Part shown: positions 1 through 9,333 of the stretch, piece by piece | Position numbering within the stretch: position 1 is the first letter of the stretch | Layout of the letters: the number at the start of each line of letters is the position of its first letter | Assembly: GCF_030816015.1 (NCBI RefSeq) | Contig: NZ_JAUSXN010000001.1 | Coordinates: forward strand, 6,014,001-6,078,000 | Length of the DNA stretch: 64,000 nt | Origin: Pedobacter sp. W3I1 | Lineage (GTDB): Bacteria > Bacteroidota > Bacteroidia > Sphingobacteriales > Sphingobacteriaceae | Direction of reading: 5' to 3' | Position numbers and translations under genes: made by a program | Notes under the pieces: model-generated | Database searches by the model: none | Seen by the model: only the letters and a program-made list of their open reading frames with translations | Told to the model about the DNA's origin: nothing

Positions 1-214
1 TTAGCCAAGAATTACAATAATTCGAACAATTTTATGTTGTAATTTCTTAAAATACTTAAACGTTTTAGTAAAAACCTGAAATATGGCGAAAGCAGTAAAA
101 TTAAACTGCTTGTAATTGTTCGGGCACGAGCATAACCATTACCCTTATTATAGTATGCAAAAATTAACCGGGCGGCAATGGTGGTTTATACCGTAAACGA
201 AGGGTTAAATTAAT

Positions 215-1750
215 TTATCTTTCAGTAGCCACCCGGTAGGTAGGATCTTCTATTATGTTTACTGCTATAATCTGATCAGCATTTTTTAGCAAGCGCTTAC
301 AGTCGTTACTCAGGTGCTTTAACTGGAGTTTCTTATTAACTGACCTGTAGCGTTCAGTTAGCTTATTCAGCGCATCAATGCCCGACATATCAAATACACG
401 GCTGTGCTTAAAATCAATTATGATATGCTGAGGGTCGTGGGCTACATCAAACAGCTCATTAAAATTAGCAATCGATCCAAAAAACAGAGGACCGAATATT
501 TCGTAGGTTTTTACCCCATCGGCATCGATATGTTTACTGGTACGTATCCGTTTAGAACTTTCCCAGGCGAAAACAAGTGCCGAAATAATTACACCTATTA
601 ATACAGCAAGGGCCAGGTTATGCAGCCAAATTGTAATTACAGCCACCAGAATACCGATGATAATATCCTGCACAGGCATTTTATTAATCACTTTAAAGCT
701 CATCCATTCAAAAGTGCCAATGGCTACCATCATCATTACACCAACCAAGGCCGCCATAGGTACACGATCTATTACAGGAGCACCTACCAAAATAATAATC
801 AGTATAGTTAAGGCCGCAATAATACCCGATAACCTTGCCCTCGCACCAGCTGAAAGATTAACCAGCGTTTGGGCAATCATTGGACAGCCACCCATACCCG
901 TAAAAAAGCCGTTTGCAATATTGGCAATTCCTTGTGCAATACTCTCCCTGTTCCTATTCCCTTTAGTTTCTGTAATTTCATCAACCAGATTTAAGGTAAG
1001 CAGGCCTTCTGTTAAGCCCACACCGGCCATAATGAGTGAATAAGGAAAAATGGTTTTGAGCATATCCAGGTTCAGCGGTACTTCAGGAATATGAAATGGA
1101 GGAAACCCACCCTTTACTGAAGCAATATCCTTAACCAGTTTAGTGTCAATTCCAAAACATAAAACAATCAGAAAAACCGCAATAATAGCCACTAGTGAGG
1201 ATGGAATGGCTTTGGTTATTTTAGGGAGGATAATCACTATTGCTACCGTGAGCAATACCAAAGCCAACATAATATACAAAGGAGTACCACTTAACCACGC
1301 TATCCTGCCGTTAACAAGGATTTTGAACTGTTCTAACTGCGACATAAAAATAATAACCGCCAAACCGTTAACAAAGCCGAACATTACAGGCTGCGGAACC
1401 AGCCTGACAAATTTCCCAAGCTTAAACAACCCCACCATAATCTGAATTACTCCTGCTAAAGCCACTGCTGCAAAAACATACTCTATGCCCTGGCTTTTCA
1501 TTAAAGCAATAAGTACAATTACCGTTGCACCTGCCCCACCAGAAACCAAGCCTGGCCTTCCACCTAAAACTGCGGTTACCAAACCCATGATAAAAGCAGC
1601 ATATAAACCTGTTAAAGGAGGAAAACCTGCAAGAATAGCAAATGATAACGATTCGGGAATCATGGTCATGGCCACCGTTAAACCCGCAAGAATTTCGGTT
1701 TTATAATTTATTTTCTTAGAAAAATCGAAAAGTTGCAGGTAGGGTTTCAT
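215..1750 (-). CDS. SulP family inorganic anion transporter with STAS domain
   Basis: Inner-membrane transporter of 511 residues, the usual SulP length. The first ~400 residues are strongly hydrophobic with repeated Gly/Ala-rich membrane segments, and the N-terminal stretch AGLTVAMTMIPESLSFAILAG is the typical SulP signature. The last ~90 residues are a soluble STAS domain (IIDFKHSRVFDMSGIDALNKL), which regulates transport in this family. The substrate may be sulfate or bicarbonate; there is no carbonic anhydrase or sulfate-assimilation gene beside it to decide. It stands alone, downstream (same strand) of an SDR gene from which it is separated by a terminator, so it probably has its own promoter. 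An 18-bp perfect palindrome lies 10 bp upstream of the start codon. Confidence 0.93.
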   Translation of the reverse strand: MKPYLQLFDFSKKINYKTEILAGLTVAMTMIPESLSFAILAGFPPLTGLYAAFIMGLVTAVLGGRPGLVSGGAGATVIVLIALMKSQGIEYVFAAVALAGVIQIMVGLFKLGKFVRLVPQPVMFGFVNGLAVIIFMSQLEQFKILVNGRIAWLSGTPLYIMLALVLLTVAIVIILPKITKAIPSSLVAIIAVFLIVLCFGIDTKLVKDIASVKGGFPPFHIPEVPLNLDMLKTIFPYSLIMAGVGLTEGLLTLNLVDEITETKGNRNRESIAQGIANIANGFFTGMGGCPMIAQTLVNLSAGARARLSGIIAALTILIIILVGAPVIDRVPMAALVGVMMMVAIGTFEWMSFKVINKMPVQDIIIGILVAVITIWLHNLALAVLIGVIISALVFAWESSKRIRTSKHIDADGVKTYEIFGPLFFGSIANFNELFDVAHDPQHIIIDFKHSRVFDMSGIDALNKLTERYRSVNKKLQLKHLSNDCKRLLKNADQIIAVNIIEDPTYRVATER

Positions 1751-1759
1751 CAGTTAAAT

Positions 1760-1777
1760 TATTTGCAGCTGCAAATA
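1760..1777. promoter_or_regulatory. 18-bp perfect palindrome upstream of sulP
   Basis: TATTTGCAGCTGCAAATA reads identically on both strands and sits 9 to 27 bp upstream of the SulP start codon. Its position near the expected transcription start makes it a candidate repressor site. The binding factor is unknown. It could also be chance, since no second copy was seen in the window. Confidence 0.4.
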
Positions 1778-1814
1778 TCTAAATTATAAGAACATTAATT
1801 CTACAATAAAAATA

Positions 1815-1837
1815 GACGCTGAATAAAGTTCAGCGTC
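1815..1837 (-). terminator. Intrinsic terminator after the PRISE-like reductase gene
   Basis: Perfect 9-bp stem GACGCTGAA/TTCAGCGTC with a 5-nt loop, followed on the minus strand by a T-rich tract. It lies 31 bp downstream of the stop codon of the reductase gene and separates it from sulP. Confidence 0.75.
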
Positions 1838-1867
1838 AGCAAGACAAATAAAAGATAGATGATGTAA

Positions 1868-2926
1868 CTATCTCGGGATAACGCTTTTGCGTTTAAGTTC
1901 ATCAAACAGATCGAAAAACATTTTTTCAGTATCGATATACTCGTGAAAGCCCATTCGCCTGGCTTTGGTACCATCAGAGAAGAAATCGTAGTCCCATGAA
2001 AAAACAAAGTCACCAAAGGCCCATGAAGACACTTCTTCATAACTGTGTTTAACCAGGTTATGTTTTTCTTGCAAATGTGTCCACAAAGCCGATTTATCAG
2101 CCATGATGGTTTGCAGAGGCATTTGAAGTGGAGGGGCAATATCCATTTTAAAATAACCTGCAATTTTAGGCCAAAGGTCATTCCATCGGATCAGATCGCC
2201 ATTGGTAATATTGAAAGCCTGATTAGCACATGCAGGGTTTGTTGCCGCCCACACGGTTGCTTTAGCTAATAATCCAGCGTCAGTAATATCCAAAAGCTTA
2301 TCATAAGCCCCTAATTTACCAGGGAAGCGCAATGGCAAACCCAATTCTTTCGATATGGATGCATAAACTGCAATTACAGAAACTAAATTCATTGGATTGC
2401 CCAATGCAGTACCTGCAACCACTGATGGACGGAGCGCAGACCAGCTCCATTGCTTACCCTTTTGCTGAGCCTCAAGAAACTGCTGCTGATCTACATTAAA
2501 TTCTGGGGGCATATGTCCGCCATCGCTTTCTTTTGCTGGTGTTTTAAAAGGGCCGTAATGCGCTCCATATACTTTATAGCCTTGCATTAAACTAATATGT
2601 CTTAAGTCTTTTGCAATACTTTCAATAGAGTTAACCACATTTACAAGCATAGCTAAATTGGGTGCAACCAACTCCGCCCATGTAGGCTTATCCTGGTACG
2701 CAGCATAAAAAATATGGGTTACCTTGGTTAAGGAACTTAATTGCCTTTTACTATCTTCTGGATTGAGCAGGTCTACAGAAATGTATTTTGTTTTAGCCGT
2801 ATCCTGTCCACCCCGACGCGATAAACCGATAATACCCCAATCGCCAAGACTTTCTAAATAACTAATTAAATTACTTCCAATTACCCCGTTTGCACCCACA
2901 ACCAGTGCTGTTTTATTGTTATTCAT
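1868..2926 (-). CDS. NAD(P)-dependent SDR, PRISE/epimerase-like
   Basis: Atypical short-chain dehydrogenase of 352 residues. The N-terminus ALVVGANGVIGSNL carries the Rossmann GxxGxxG nucleotide-binding motif. The central LMQGYKVYGAHYGP and the long C-terminal part (FNITNGDLIRWNDLWP, then SWDYDFFSDGTKARRMGF) resemble the progesterone 5-beta-reductase/iridoid synthase-like (PRISE) SDRs that are common in bacteria with unknown substrates. I chose the start at 2926 (MNNNKTAL), directly before the beta strand, over one eight codons upstream. It is divergent from an AraC gene 72 bp away, which may control it. Substrate unknown; a plain epimerase/dehydratase assignment is the alternative. Confidence 0.85.
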   Translation of the reverse strand: MNNNKTALVVGANGVIGSNLISYLESLGDWGIIGLSRRGGQDTAKTKYISVDLLNPEDSKRQLSSLTKVTHIFYAAYQDKPTWAELVAPNLAMLVNVVNSIESIAKDLRHISLMQGYKVYGAHYGPFKTPAKESDGGHMPPEFNVDQQQFLEAQQKGKQWSWSALRPSVVAGTALGNPMNLVSVIAVYASISKELGLPLRFPGKLGAYDKLLDITDAGLLAKATVWAATNPACANQAFNITNGDLIRWNDLWPKIAGYFKMDIAPPLQMPLQTIMADKSALWTHLQEKHNLVKHSYEEVSSWAFGDFVFSWDYDFFSDGTKARRMGFHEYIDTEKMFFDLFDELKRKSVIPR

Positions 2927-2998
2927 CTCTTTATATTTAAATTGATTCATTTACTATAAAGATCCTGACAAACCAGAGATATGTTTTTGTAAAATAGT

Positions 2999-3808
2999 AT
3001 GATAGATTTGTATAAATCTATGATGAAGCGATACGTCCAATTTCAACCCATTGTTATTTCAGCATTTGAAGTAAGCAAATGGCAACACCCTGTACATCAG
3101 CACAACCATTACGAACTGATTTACATTAAAAATGGATCTGGCTCTCATATCGTTAATGAATTCCCAATTGTTTATGAAAAAGGAAACCTCTTCTTAATCA
3201 GCCCGGATGATAATCATAGGTTCGAAATTGATGAAAAAACATATTTCATTTATATCAAGTTTACCGATATATACATTCATCAGAAAGAAGTTAACCTCAC
3301 CCAAATACAGCATTTAGAATACCTCATCAAAAGCCGGGAAACACATTCCCTTGGCTTTAAGTTTAATCCCGCCGACCAATCGATTGTAGAAAACATTATT
3401 ACATTAATCTTATCGCTCAACATAAACATGTTGCAAAATGAAGCTTTAATCTGGACACAGATCTTAGTGCTTTCTGCCATCATGCAGCGCAACATGCCCG
3501 AAATTAAAAGCACTGCACAACGTACGAAAGATATTCAAGCCATTTTCTGTTACCTGCACAAATACATTTACCAGCCTAAAAATTTAAAAGCGAATGTAAT
3601 GGCGGCACATTTCAATCTTTCAGAAGATTACATAGGCCCTTATTTTAAAAGAAATACAGGTATAACCTTACGTCAATATATCCACGATTACCGTCAAAAT
3701 TTAATTCAACAACGAATAGAAAGCGGAAGATTTGGGTTAAAACAAATTGCTGCTGAATTTGGACTCGTTGATGAAAGTCATGTAAGTAAGCTGATACGAA
3801 AAGTCTGA
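2999..3808 (+). CDS. AraC family transcriptional regulator
   Basis: 269 residues. The N-terminal half has a cupin-like sensor pattern (HPVHQHNHYELIYIKNGSG, then a conserved ISPDDNHRF), typical of AraC-type ligand domains. The last ~90 residues form the double helix-turn-helix (LKANVMAAHFNLSEDYIGPYFKRNTG and a second helix pair ending LIRKV). The second HTH is slightly divergent from the usual GFxxxSYFSRxFKK pattern. It is divergent from the PRISE-like reductase with a 72-bp shared promoter region, so that gene is its likely target (inference). An internal ATG at codon 9 is a possible alternative start. Confidence 0.88.
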   Translation: MIDLYKSMMKRYVQFQPIVISAFEVSKWQHPVHQHNHYELIYIKNGSGSHIVNEFPIVYEKGNLFLISPDDNHRFEIDEKTYFIYIKFTDIYIHQKEVNLTQIQHLEYLIKSRETHSLGFKFNPADQSIVENIITLILSLNINMLQNEALIWTQILVLSAIMQRNMPEIKSTAQRTKDIQAIFCYLHKYIYQPKNLKANVMAAHFNLSEDYIGPYFKRNTGITLRQYIHDYRQNLIQQRIESGRFGLKQIAAEFGLVDESHVSKLIRKV

Positions 3809-4142
3809 AGGGATGGAAGGTGGATTAGTCCGAAGTCTGGAGTCGGAAGTCCGGAGTCTATTGCTAAAAGAAATACCCATTTGTGCGCTTGGTGCCTTAG
3901 TGGTTAAATAATGAAAGACGGATGATCGATTAGTCGGAAGTCCGAAATCTATTTTGCAAAAGGAACAAAACATGCCTTGGTGTCCTCTGCGTTAATTTTT
4001 TAAATCTGCGGGACAAATAAATAGTTAAAACGGATTACAAATCAATAGCACCCGGCGCCAACAGTAGTCTGTTTACAAAGCAAAATTCCTCCTAACTTTG
4101 CGATCTCTGCGCCTCCTCTTAGCGTGCTTTGCGGTTAAAACA
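3809..4142. repeat. Intergenic region with degenerate direct repeats
   Basis: No gene is seen in these 334 bases. Two degenerate copies of a unit starting GATTAGTC(C/G)GAAGTC occur at about 3825 and 3931. Each is followed by a GCTTGGTGCC or CCTTGGTGTC segment, and a third fragment with CTTTGCGGTTAA lies just before the AraC gene. Similar GTCCGAAGTC motifs recur at 24.77 kb. Confidence 0.5.
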
Positions 4143-5033
4143 TCAATTCAGCAACTGCTTCTTAAATGTATTCGGGCTAATCCCCACTTCTTTTTTAAAC
4201 AACCGCGAGAAATAAGAGAGGTTTTCAAATCCCAATGCATAAGCGATTTCTGAAACCGACCTATTTTCACCAATCAACCGATTTTTTGCTTCAGATATCA
4301 GGTAAATATGAATATGCTCTAAGGCCGTTTTTCCACTTTCCTGTTTTAAAACATCTGTTAAGTAGCCCGCCGAAATATTTAAACGTTCGGCCATATCATG
4401 CACTGATGGCAAACCTTTAGTGGCCAATAATCCGTTGGCAACATATTTATTTATTTCTTCATTAAATCTGGTTACTGTTTTGCCCGAAATCTCTGTACGA
4501 TTAAGAAATTGTCTTTTGTAAAAACGTTGACTGTATTTAAGTAAAGTATCTACATTAGCTAAAATCAGTTCACGACTGTATTCATCCTGGTTGTTGCGGT
4601 ATTCGGTTTCAATTTTATGATACAGTTCCCATACCGTGCTTTCTTCGCTAGGCGAGAGATGTAGCGCTTCATTAGTTTCGTAATCAAAGTAGTGGTATTT
4701 TCTGATGGTATCATGTAAGATATGTCCATTCAAAAAATCTTCGTGTACAAAAATCAGGAAACCATCTTCATCCAGTTCCAGGTTTTTCATTTCAATTACC
4801 TGATGAGGTTTAAAGAACATCATCGATCCACTCTCGTGATCGTATTTTGTACGCCCATAAAGGATATGACCTGCAATGATTTTTTTAAAACAGATCATAT
4901 AGAAATCGCTGGTAAATTCGCGGTCGCCCATGGTGCACATATGGTCGCATTTGTAAATGCTAAACAATGGGTTCTCGGGCGGCGGAAAGGCATTTTCTCT
5001 ATGTAATTCGGCCAAATTTTTATAGTGTTTCAT
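4143..5033 (-). CDS. AraC family transcriptional regulator
   Basis: 296 residues with a classic C-terminal AraC domain: first HTH SVHDMAERLNISAGYLTDVL, second HTH VSEIAYALGFENLSYFSRLF, ending KKEVGISPNTFKKQ. The N-terminal ~180 residues are a sensor domain without a recognisable ligand signature. It lies 75 bp downstream of an SDR gene on the same strand, so the pair is probably cotranscribed. This layout (SDR plus AraC) recurs in Bacteroidetes, where the regulator commonly controls its neighbouring oxidoreductase (family knowledge, not shown here). Confidence 0.92.
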   Translation of the reverse strand: MKHYKNLAELHRENAFPPPENPLFSIYKCDHMCTMGDREFTSDFYMICFKKIIAGHILYGRTKYDHESGSMMFFKPHQVIEMKNLELDEDGFLIFVHEDFLNGHILHDTIRKYHYFDYETNEALHLSPSEESTVWELYHKIETEYRNNQDEYSRELILANVDTLLKYSQRFYKRQFLNRTEISGKTVTRFNEEINKYVANGLLATKGLPSVHDMAERLNISAGYLTDVLKQESGKTALEHIHIYLISEAKNRLIGENRSVSEIAYALGFENLSYFSRLFKKEVGISPNTFKKQLLN

Positions 5034-5108
5034 TCCTTTAAATGGTGATTAACTACAAGCTACACAATTACCCTGTACAGCCTGTAGTTAAAGATTTTAA
5101 ATGATTTA

Positions 5109-5927
5109 TTAATGACCGTGCGCATCAACAGCTACCGTTGCCCATTCGTCAAATTCGGCCAGGCGCTCTGCATAAACCTGTTTAACTCCTGGCAAAGCTA
5201 CCTTGCCCAATAAGAAGTGTAACGGAGGTTTAGGGCTGTCGATCAGTGCCAATACAGCAGGTGCTGTTGCTTCTGGTTTACCCCAACTATCGGGTGTTGA
5301 AGCATCAAAAAATGCTTTTTTAACAGGTGCATAAACTTCTATTGGTTCTGTTTGAAAAGCAGAAGCACCCGACCAATCGGTAGAAAAACCATTTGGTTCG
5401 ATTAAACTTACATTAATGCCAAAACCTTTTACCTCCTGAGCCAGCGTTTCGCTTAAGCCATTTACTGCGTATTTAGATGCGTTGTATAAACCCAATACAG
5501 GCAAGCTCACCAAGCCCAGGAAGCTGGAAACCTGAATAATATGTCCGGCTTTTTGTTCGCGCATTACCGGAACAACAGCCTGGGTTACCCAAAGCAATCC
5601 GAAAAAGTTGGTTTCCATTTGTGCACGGGCCTGTTGTTCAGTGGTTTCTTCAATTGCACCGAATAAACCAAACCCAGCATTATTGATCAATACATCAATG
5701 CGGCCAAAATGTTGCTTTACTTTTTCAACTACTGCAAAACAGGCATCTCTATTGTTAACATCAAGCTGAAGCGGAAACACTGCATCACCATAAGTTTCTA
5801 CCAAATCGTTTAAATCAGCTGTATTTCTTGCAGTTGCAGCTACTTTATCGCCACGCTCTAAAAGGGCCTTTGCCCAGATTTTACCAAAGCCACGTGAGGC
5901 ACCGGTAATTAAAATTATTTTCGACAT
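5109..5927 (-). CDS. SDR family oxidoreductase
   Basis: Classical short-chain dehydrogenase of 272 residues. It shows the cofactor motif TGASRGFG at residues 7-14, the NNAGFGLFG structural motif near residue 86, the serine in VSSFLG and the catalytic YNASKYA motif near residue 150. The C-terminal extension past residue 190 (VYAPVKKAFFDASTPDSWGKPEATA) is typical of the SDR subgroup that acts on carbonyl substrates of unknown identity. It is the first gene of a probable two-gene unit with the AraC regulator downstream. A TACTTTTG element 26-33 bp upstream matches the Bacteroidetes -7 consensus TAnnTTTG. Confidence 0.93.
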   Translation of the reverse strand: MSKIILITGASRGFGKIWAKALLERGDKVAATARNTADLNDLVETYGDAVFPLQLDVNNRDACFAVVEKVKQHFGRIDVLINNAGFGLFGAIEETTEQQARAQMETNFFGLLWVTQAVVPVMREQKAGHIIQVSSFLGLVSLPVLGLYNASKYAVNGLSETLAQEVKGFGINVSLIEPNGFSTDWSGASAFQTEPIEVYAPVKKAFFDASTPDSWGKPEATAPAVLALIDSPKPPLHFLLGKVALPGVKQVYAERLAEFDEWATVAVDAHGH

Positions 5928-6228
5928 TTTTTTCTTTGTTAAATATTGATAACAAAAGTATTGTGGAGCGCTAAGACCGATTTATACAAAACACGGGAGT
6001 ATTAGCACATTTCAAGGTTTAGACAAATAGGTGTACACATATTTAATAATAACCTGAAATCAACCATATTGAGGCATTGGAATATCAATAATTATTTCAT
6101 TGCCAAATCAGGATGTTCAATAACCAAGCGCTTAAATTAGGGCATGGCGCAAAACTTTCAATATTTTGTAGCGTCCATAGGCATTTTTACGTTTTACGAT
6201 CAACCATTAATCTAAAAATCACTCACCG
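5928..6228. promoter_or_regulatory. Divergent intergenic region with -7 element for the SDR gene
   Basis: No gene is seen in 301 bases. On the minus strand TACTTTTG at 5953-5960 is a perfect TAnnTTTG -7 element, giving a ~19-nt leader for the SDR gene; a clear -33 TTTG at the right spacing is not present. No convincing promoter for the plus-strand lipoprotein gene was found. Confidence 0.4.
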
Positions 6229-6843
6229 ATGAAAAATCTACTCATTCTATTAATTGTTTTCACATTTGTTTCTTGTAAAAAATCGGAAAGATATGGTCCG
6301 CTGAACTTAAAAAACGGGCAGGAAGTTGAATTGCTTGTTGACCACCGTTATGCCTCTGATAAGGACCTGCTTTTAAAATATCCAGATAATGTGAATGCGG
6401 GTGCTTCTCTTGAAGAATTTGACCAAAGAGAACCAGGCTATACTTACCGTGTTAAAGCCAGATTTAAGGTCTATGATCCCCCACTTCAAGATGGTCCAAG
6501 TTATTCTTTTGTGTTCGAAAAGGTTATCAACAAAACGCAATACAAAGGGACTGAATCTTTTCCAGTTCAGCTGATTACTTCATATATACCCGGCGGACCG
6601 GTAATAAGAATGGGCAAAACAGGTGACGATTATTATTTAATTCCAGACAAGTTGCAGCTTACTTACACAAACAGCACCGTTCAGAACGAACTTGAAGAAA
6701 TCTGGCTAAATGCACAGGAAATTCGTGCGAACTGGCAAAAAGGACAGCGACCAAAATGGAAGGCCATTACAGCGACAGTGGTACACGATCCGCAGAAATT
6801 TGGGAAAGCCTATTTGGTACAACAGATACAATTTATTGATTAA
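6229..6843 (+). CDS. Hypothetical lipoprotein
   Basis: 204 residues starting with a lipoprotein signal (MKNLLILLIVFTFVSCKKSE, lipobox VSC with Cys near 16). I do not recognise the mature domain. It is probably all-beta, judging by alternating hydrophobic and polar segments, and is likely anchored in the periplasm or outer membrane. It is a single gene followed by its own intrinsic terminator, with a VOC gene 161 bp further on. No functional context is available. Confidence 0.8.
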   Translation: MKNLLILLIVFTFVSCKKSERYGPLNLKNGQEVELLVDHRYASDKDLLLKYPDNVNAGASLEEFDQREPGYTYRVKARFKVYDPPLQDGPSYSFVFEKVINKTQYKGTESFPVQLITSYIPGGPVIRMGKTGDDYYLIPDKLQLTYTNSTVQNELEEIWLNAQEIRANWQKGQRPKWKAITATVVHDPQKFGKAYLVQQIQFID

Positions 6844-6856
6844 TAGAAAATAAAAG

Positions 6857-6885
6857 AAGGAGCATGTTCGAAATGCATCCTCCTT
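6857..6885 (+). terminator. Terminator after the lipoprotein gene
   Basis: Stem AAGGAG/CTCCTT with an inner CAT/ATG pairing, followed by a TTTTTGG tract, 14 bp after the stop codon. Confidence 0.6.
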
Positions 6886-7004
6886 TTTGGTTTTTAAGAT
6901 GTCTCGTCATCTAAGTCGCGTTTAACCCCTTAACTTGTCGTTTTTACACATTAATACCTGGATGGCTTTATTATACCTTTGAATAAACTAAATCAGAAAA
7001 CAAT

Positions 7005-7418
7005 ATGGCAACTCAAATTTTCGTGAACCTGTCCGTTAGCGACCTTAACAAGTCGGTAGAATTTTTCACCAAACTTGGTTATACTTTTAACCCTCAGTTT
7101 ACCGACGAGAAAGCAACCTGCATGATCATCAGCGATACCATTTATGTAATGCTGCTTACCAAGCCCTTTTTCCAAACTTTTACGCAAAAAGAAATTATTG
7201 ATGCCCACAAAGCGGTAGAGTGCTCTATCGCCTTATCGGCTGATAGTAAAGATGCGGTTAACGAAATGGTGGATAAAGCAGTAGCTGCTGGCGCAACCAT
7301 CCCTAATCCGGCTACCGATTATGGCTTTATGTACCAACACAGTTTCGACGATCTGGATGGACACCATTGGGAATATGTATGGATGGATCCAAATGGAACG
7401 CCTGAGCACCAGGGGTAA
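7005..7418 (+). CDS. VOC family (glyoxalase/bleomycin resistance-like) protein
   Basis: 137 residues with the vicinal-oxygen-chelate fold pattern. The N-terminal module is IFVNLSVSDLNKSVEFFTKLGYTF and the C-terminal module is DLDGHHWEYVWMDP, which supplies the metal-ligand His/Glu positions. Members of this subgroup are often annotated glyoxalase or extradiol dioxygenase, but the substrate is usually unknown. It is a single-gene unit: a TACCTTTG -7 element at 6974-6981 lies 23 bp upstream and a strong terminator follows the stop. Confidence 0.9.
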   Translation: MATQIFVNLSVSDLNKSVEFFTKLGYTFNPQFTDEKATCMIISDTIYVMLLTKPFFQTFTQKEIIDAHKAVECSIALSADSKDAVNEMVDKAVAAGATIPNPATDYGFMYQHSFDDLDGHHWEYVWMDPNGTPEHQG

Positions 7419-7438
7419 CTTATAATCAATTAAATAAT

Positions 7439-7473
7439 AAAGGGCAAGCGCCAAAATTTGTCGCTTGCCCTTT
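7439..7473 (+). terminator. Strong intrinsic terminator after the VOC gene
   Basis: Perfect 12-bp stem AAAGGGCAAGCG/CGCTTGCCCTTT with an 11-nt loop, followed by ATTGTTG, 20 bp after the stop codon. The A-rich left flank makes it potentially bidirectional. Confidence 0.85.
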
Positions 7474-7653
7474 ATTGTTGGGATTTATTTGAATGTGGTT
7501 AACCTGATATTGATCCGTGGTAAGGTTATCTTGCTTTATGAAAGAATATGGGAATATGGCCTTAGCGAGACGCTAAGACGAGTTAGAGTTCCTAATCAGG
7601 ACGAATAGTTCTTTTCATACCATCTTTAAATTAAAGATTATGGATAATCTGTC

Positions 7654-8085
7654 CTATTGTGGAGTTATCCTAAAAGTAGTGCTGAATTTATAGGGTACTG
7701 CTTTCCCATTACACTTGGCTGGTTTCCATTTGGACATTTTCTTTGCGGCGCGAATGTACTCCAAATCTAACTTCGAATATTCTTCTGTTTTTTTCTTATC
7801 TATGCCCGCATTTATTATACAACCTTTTTCATCGATTACGAAATTGAGGTCTACTTCATGTTGCCAACCGCTGTTGTTAAAACTTCCGTCATATTTAACC
7901 TTATCAAAAAATGAGGAAAGCTTGCGCATACCACCTGGACAAAGGGGCATCTCATCGACACTTGTAAAAACATTACGTTTTAGAGACTGATCGTAATAGC
8001 TTCGGCATAGAAAAAAAGTTTCGACATTTTTATCCTGCTTCACTTCCGAGCTTAAAAAACACAAAATCAGAATTAAATATTTCAT
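7654..8085 (-). CDS. Small exported protein with TonB C-terminal-like domain
   Basis: 143 residues. The start at 8085 (MKYLILILCFLSS) gives a short hydrophobic leader; a longer start eight codons upstream is less likely. The region VDLNFVIDEKGCIINAGIDKKKTEEYSKLDLEYIRAAKKMSKWKPAKCNGKAVPYKFSTTFRI follows the pattern of TonB C-terminal domains (hydrophobic-FxIdxxGxI, then W-P-G-V). The N-terminal membrane anchor plus proline-rich linker of a true TonB is missing, so this is probably a free-standing TonB-C-like periplasmic domain of unknown role. Single gene. Confidence 0.7.
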   Translation of the reverse strand: MKYLILILCFLSSEVKQDKNVETFFLCRSYYDQSLKRNVFTSVDEMPLCPGGMRKLSSFFDKVKYDGSFNNSGWQHEVDLNFVIDEKGCIINAGIDKKKTEEYSKLDLEYIRAAKKMSKWKPAKCNGKAVPYKFSTTFRITPQ

Positions 8086-8609
8086 AATATTATTTTTTAA
8101 ACCAACCAAGTCTTAAAAGTTATTACCAGCTAATTAGTAGGGAATATACTTAATAATTTTCACACAAAATATGAATTCCTTAGCTCTTCCATCTGAAATG
8201 AGGATAAATTTATCGCCCAGTCCTAAACAAAAAAAGCCACAACTTTCGTTGCGTCTTCTGCTTCCGAGACGCTATATTTTTTGAAAAATCTCTTTACCAA
8301 CCTTAACAATATTGCAACGATTTGGGATTCACCGCCGGAAAACATCGATATAAATAAAAAATTTACAGGCCATTAGGAGAAATCATTGCAATATTCACAA
8401 TTTTGAGAAATCATACGGGTTTTACGGTAATAACGAGGTTTTGGCTGTAGAACCAAGGATTCCCAGATGGGAATTTATTGCAATTTTGTTATACTAATTC
8501 ATGAAAGAATGGAATTTAAAATATGAAATGCCTGGGGAAGTGATTAAAAGTAGGGTAAATTATGCCAGATAGTCTAAACATTTTATATCAATTTTAAACA
8601 GGCTCTTAG
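8086..8609. other. Intergenic region with a dispersed repeat fragment
   Basis: No gene is seen in 524 bases. Positions ~8215-8320 hold a degenerate copy of the unit that follows the tRNA-Asn genes. CGCCCAGTCCTAAAC is followed by a broken CCACAACTTTCGTTGCG hairpin, then GACGCTATATT and CTTTACCAACCTTAAC. The latter motifs recur at 35.39 kb. Confidence 0.45.
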
Positions 8610-9332
8610 TTAACCAATTTCATTTTCATCGCCTCTCGGCTCCAGAGCCGCTTTAAAAGCCCTGTATCTTGAGCGGCCAATGGGTATAATTTCTGCATTT
8701 TTGAGCCGCAATGAATATTTGCTTCCTGAAGAAACCAAGATGACCTCTGTTTGGCTGATCTGAACGATATAAGATTTATGTATACGCTGGAAAGCTGGTG
8801 GCAGGATTTTCTCCAGTGCATCTAGCCCCTTATCATGAAGTAAGCTGCTGCCATCGAGCAGATGAAGTTCACTGTAAATGCCCGCGCCTTTAATAAACTT
8901 AAGCTGAGCAAGTTCTATAAGGTGAATGCTACCATTTTTCCTAACCGAAAGAAACCGGAGCGAATTATTTATGTCTTTTTTGCCAGTTGTTGCACGGCTC
9001 AAGGCAAGCGAAAGCCTTTCCTGATCAAAAGGTTTCGGTACAAAATCCAATACCCCCAATTCAAATGCCCGCATTGCATTCTCGGTATTTGCAGAAACAA
9101 TAATAGTTTGGAAAGATCGTACGGTAAAGGCCTGTAGGATATCAAACCCGTCTTTTCCGTTAAGATTTAAGTCAAGCAGTAAAATGTCAATGGTTTCTTT
9201 TTCCAGAAAATCGACTCCTTTTTTTAGCGAATCACAGCTATGGACGACAACATTTCCTTCAAAATAAGCTCCCACCATCCTCTCCAGCCTCCTGGCAATG
9301 CGCGCTTCATCTTCTATAATCAGTATCCTCAT
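8610..9332 (-). CDS. LytTR family response regulator
   Basis: 240 residues. The N-terminal receiver domain has the acidic pocket IIEDE at residues 5-9, the phospho-acceptor Asp54 (LLLDLNL), Ser80 and Lys100 in the VPKPF motif. The C-terminal LytTR DNA-binding domain spans about residues 135-235 (FLSVRKNGSIHLIELAQLKFIKGAGIYSELHLLDG, then FQRIHKSYIV and IPIGRSRYRAF). An in-frame ATG 45 codons upstream would overlap the kinase gene. The start at 9332, one base after the kinase stop, opens directly with the receiver beta strand and is chosen. It is cotranscribed with the kinase. Confidence 0.95.
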   Translation of the reverse strand: MRILIIEDEARIARRLERMVGAYFEGNVVVHSCDSLKKGVDFLEKETIDILLLDLNLNGKDGFDILQAFTVRSFQTIIVSANTENAMRAFELGVLDFVPKPFDQERLSLALSRATTGKKDINNSLRFLSVRKNGSIHLIELAQLKFIKGAGIYSELHLLDGSSLLHDKGLDALEKILPPAFQRIHKSYIVQISQTEVILVSSGSKYSLRLKNAEIIPIGRSRYRAFKAALEPRGDENEIG

Positions 9333-9333
9333 T

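Noticed and set aside
1..190. Open minus-strand stretch at the window start as a gene end
   Set aside because: The frame ending at position 1 has no ATG and gives an unremarkable sequence of fewer than 50 codons before an upstream stop.
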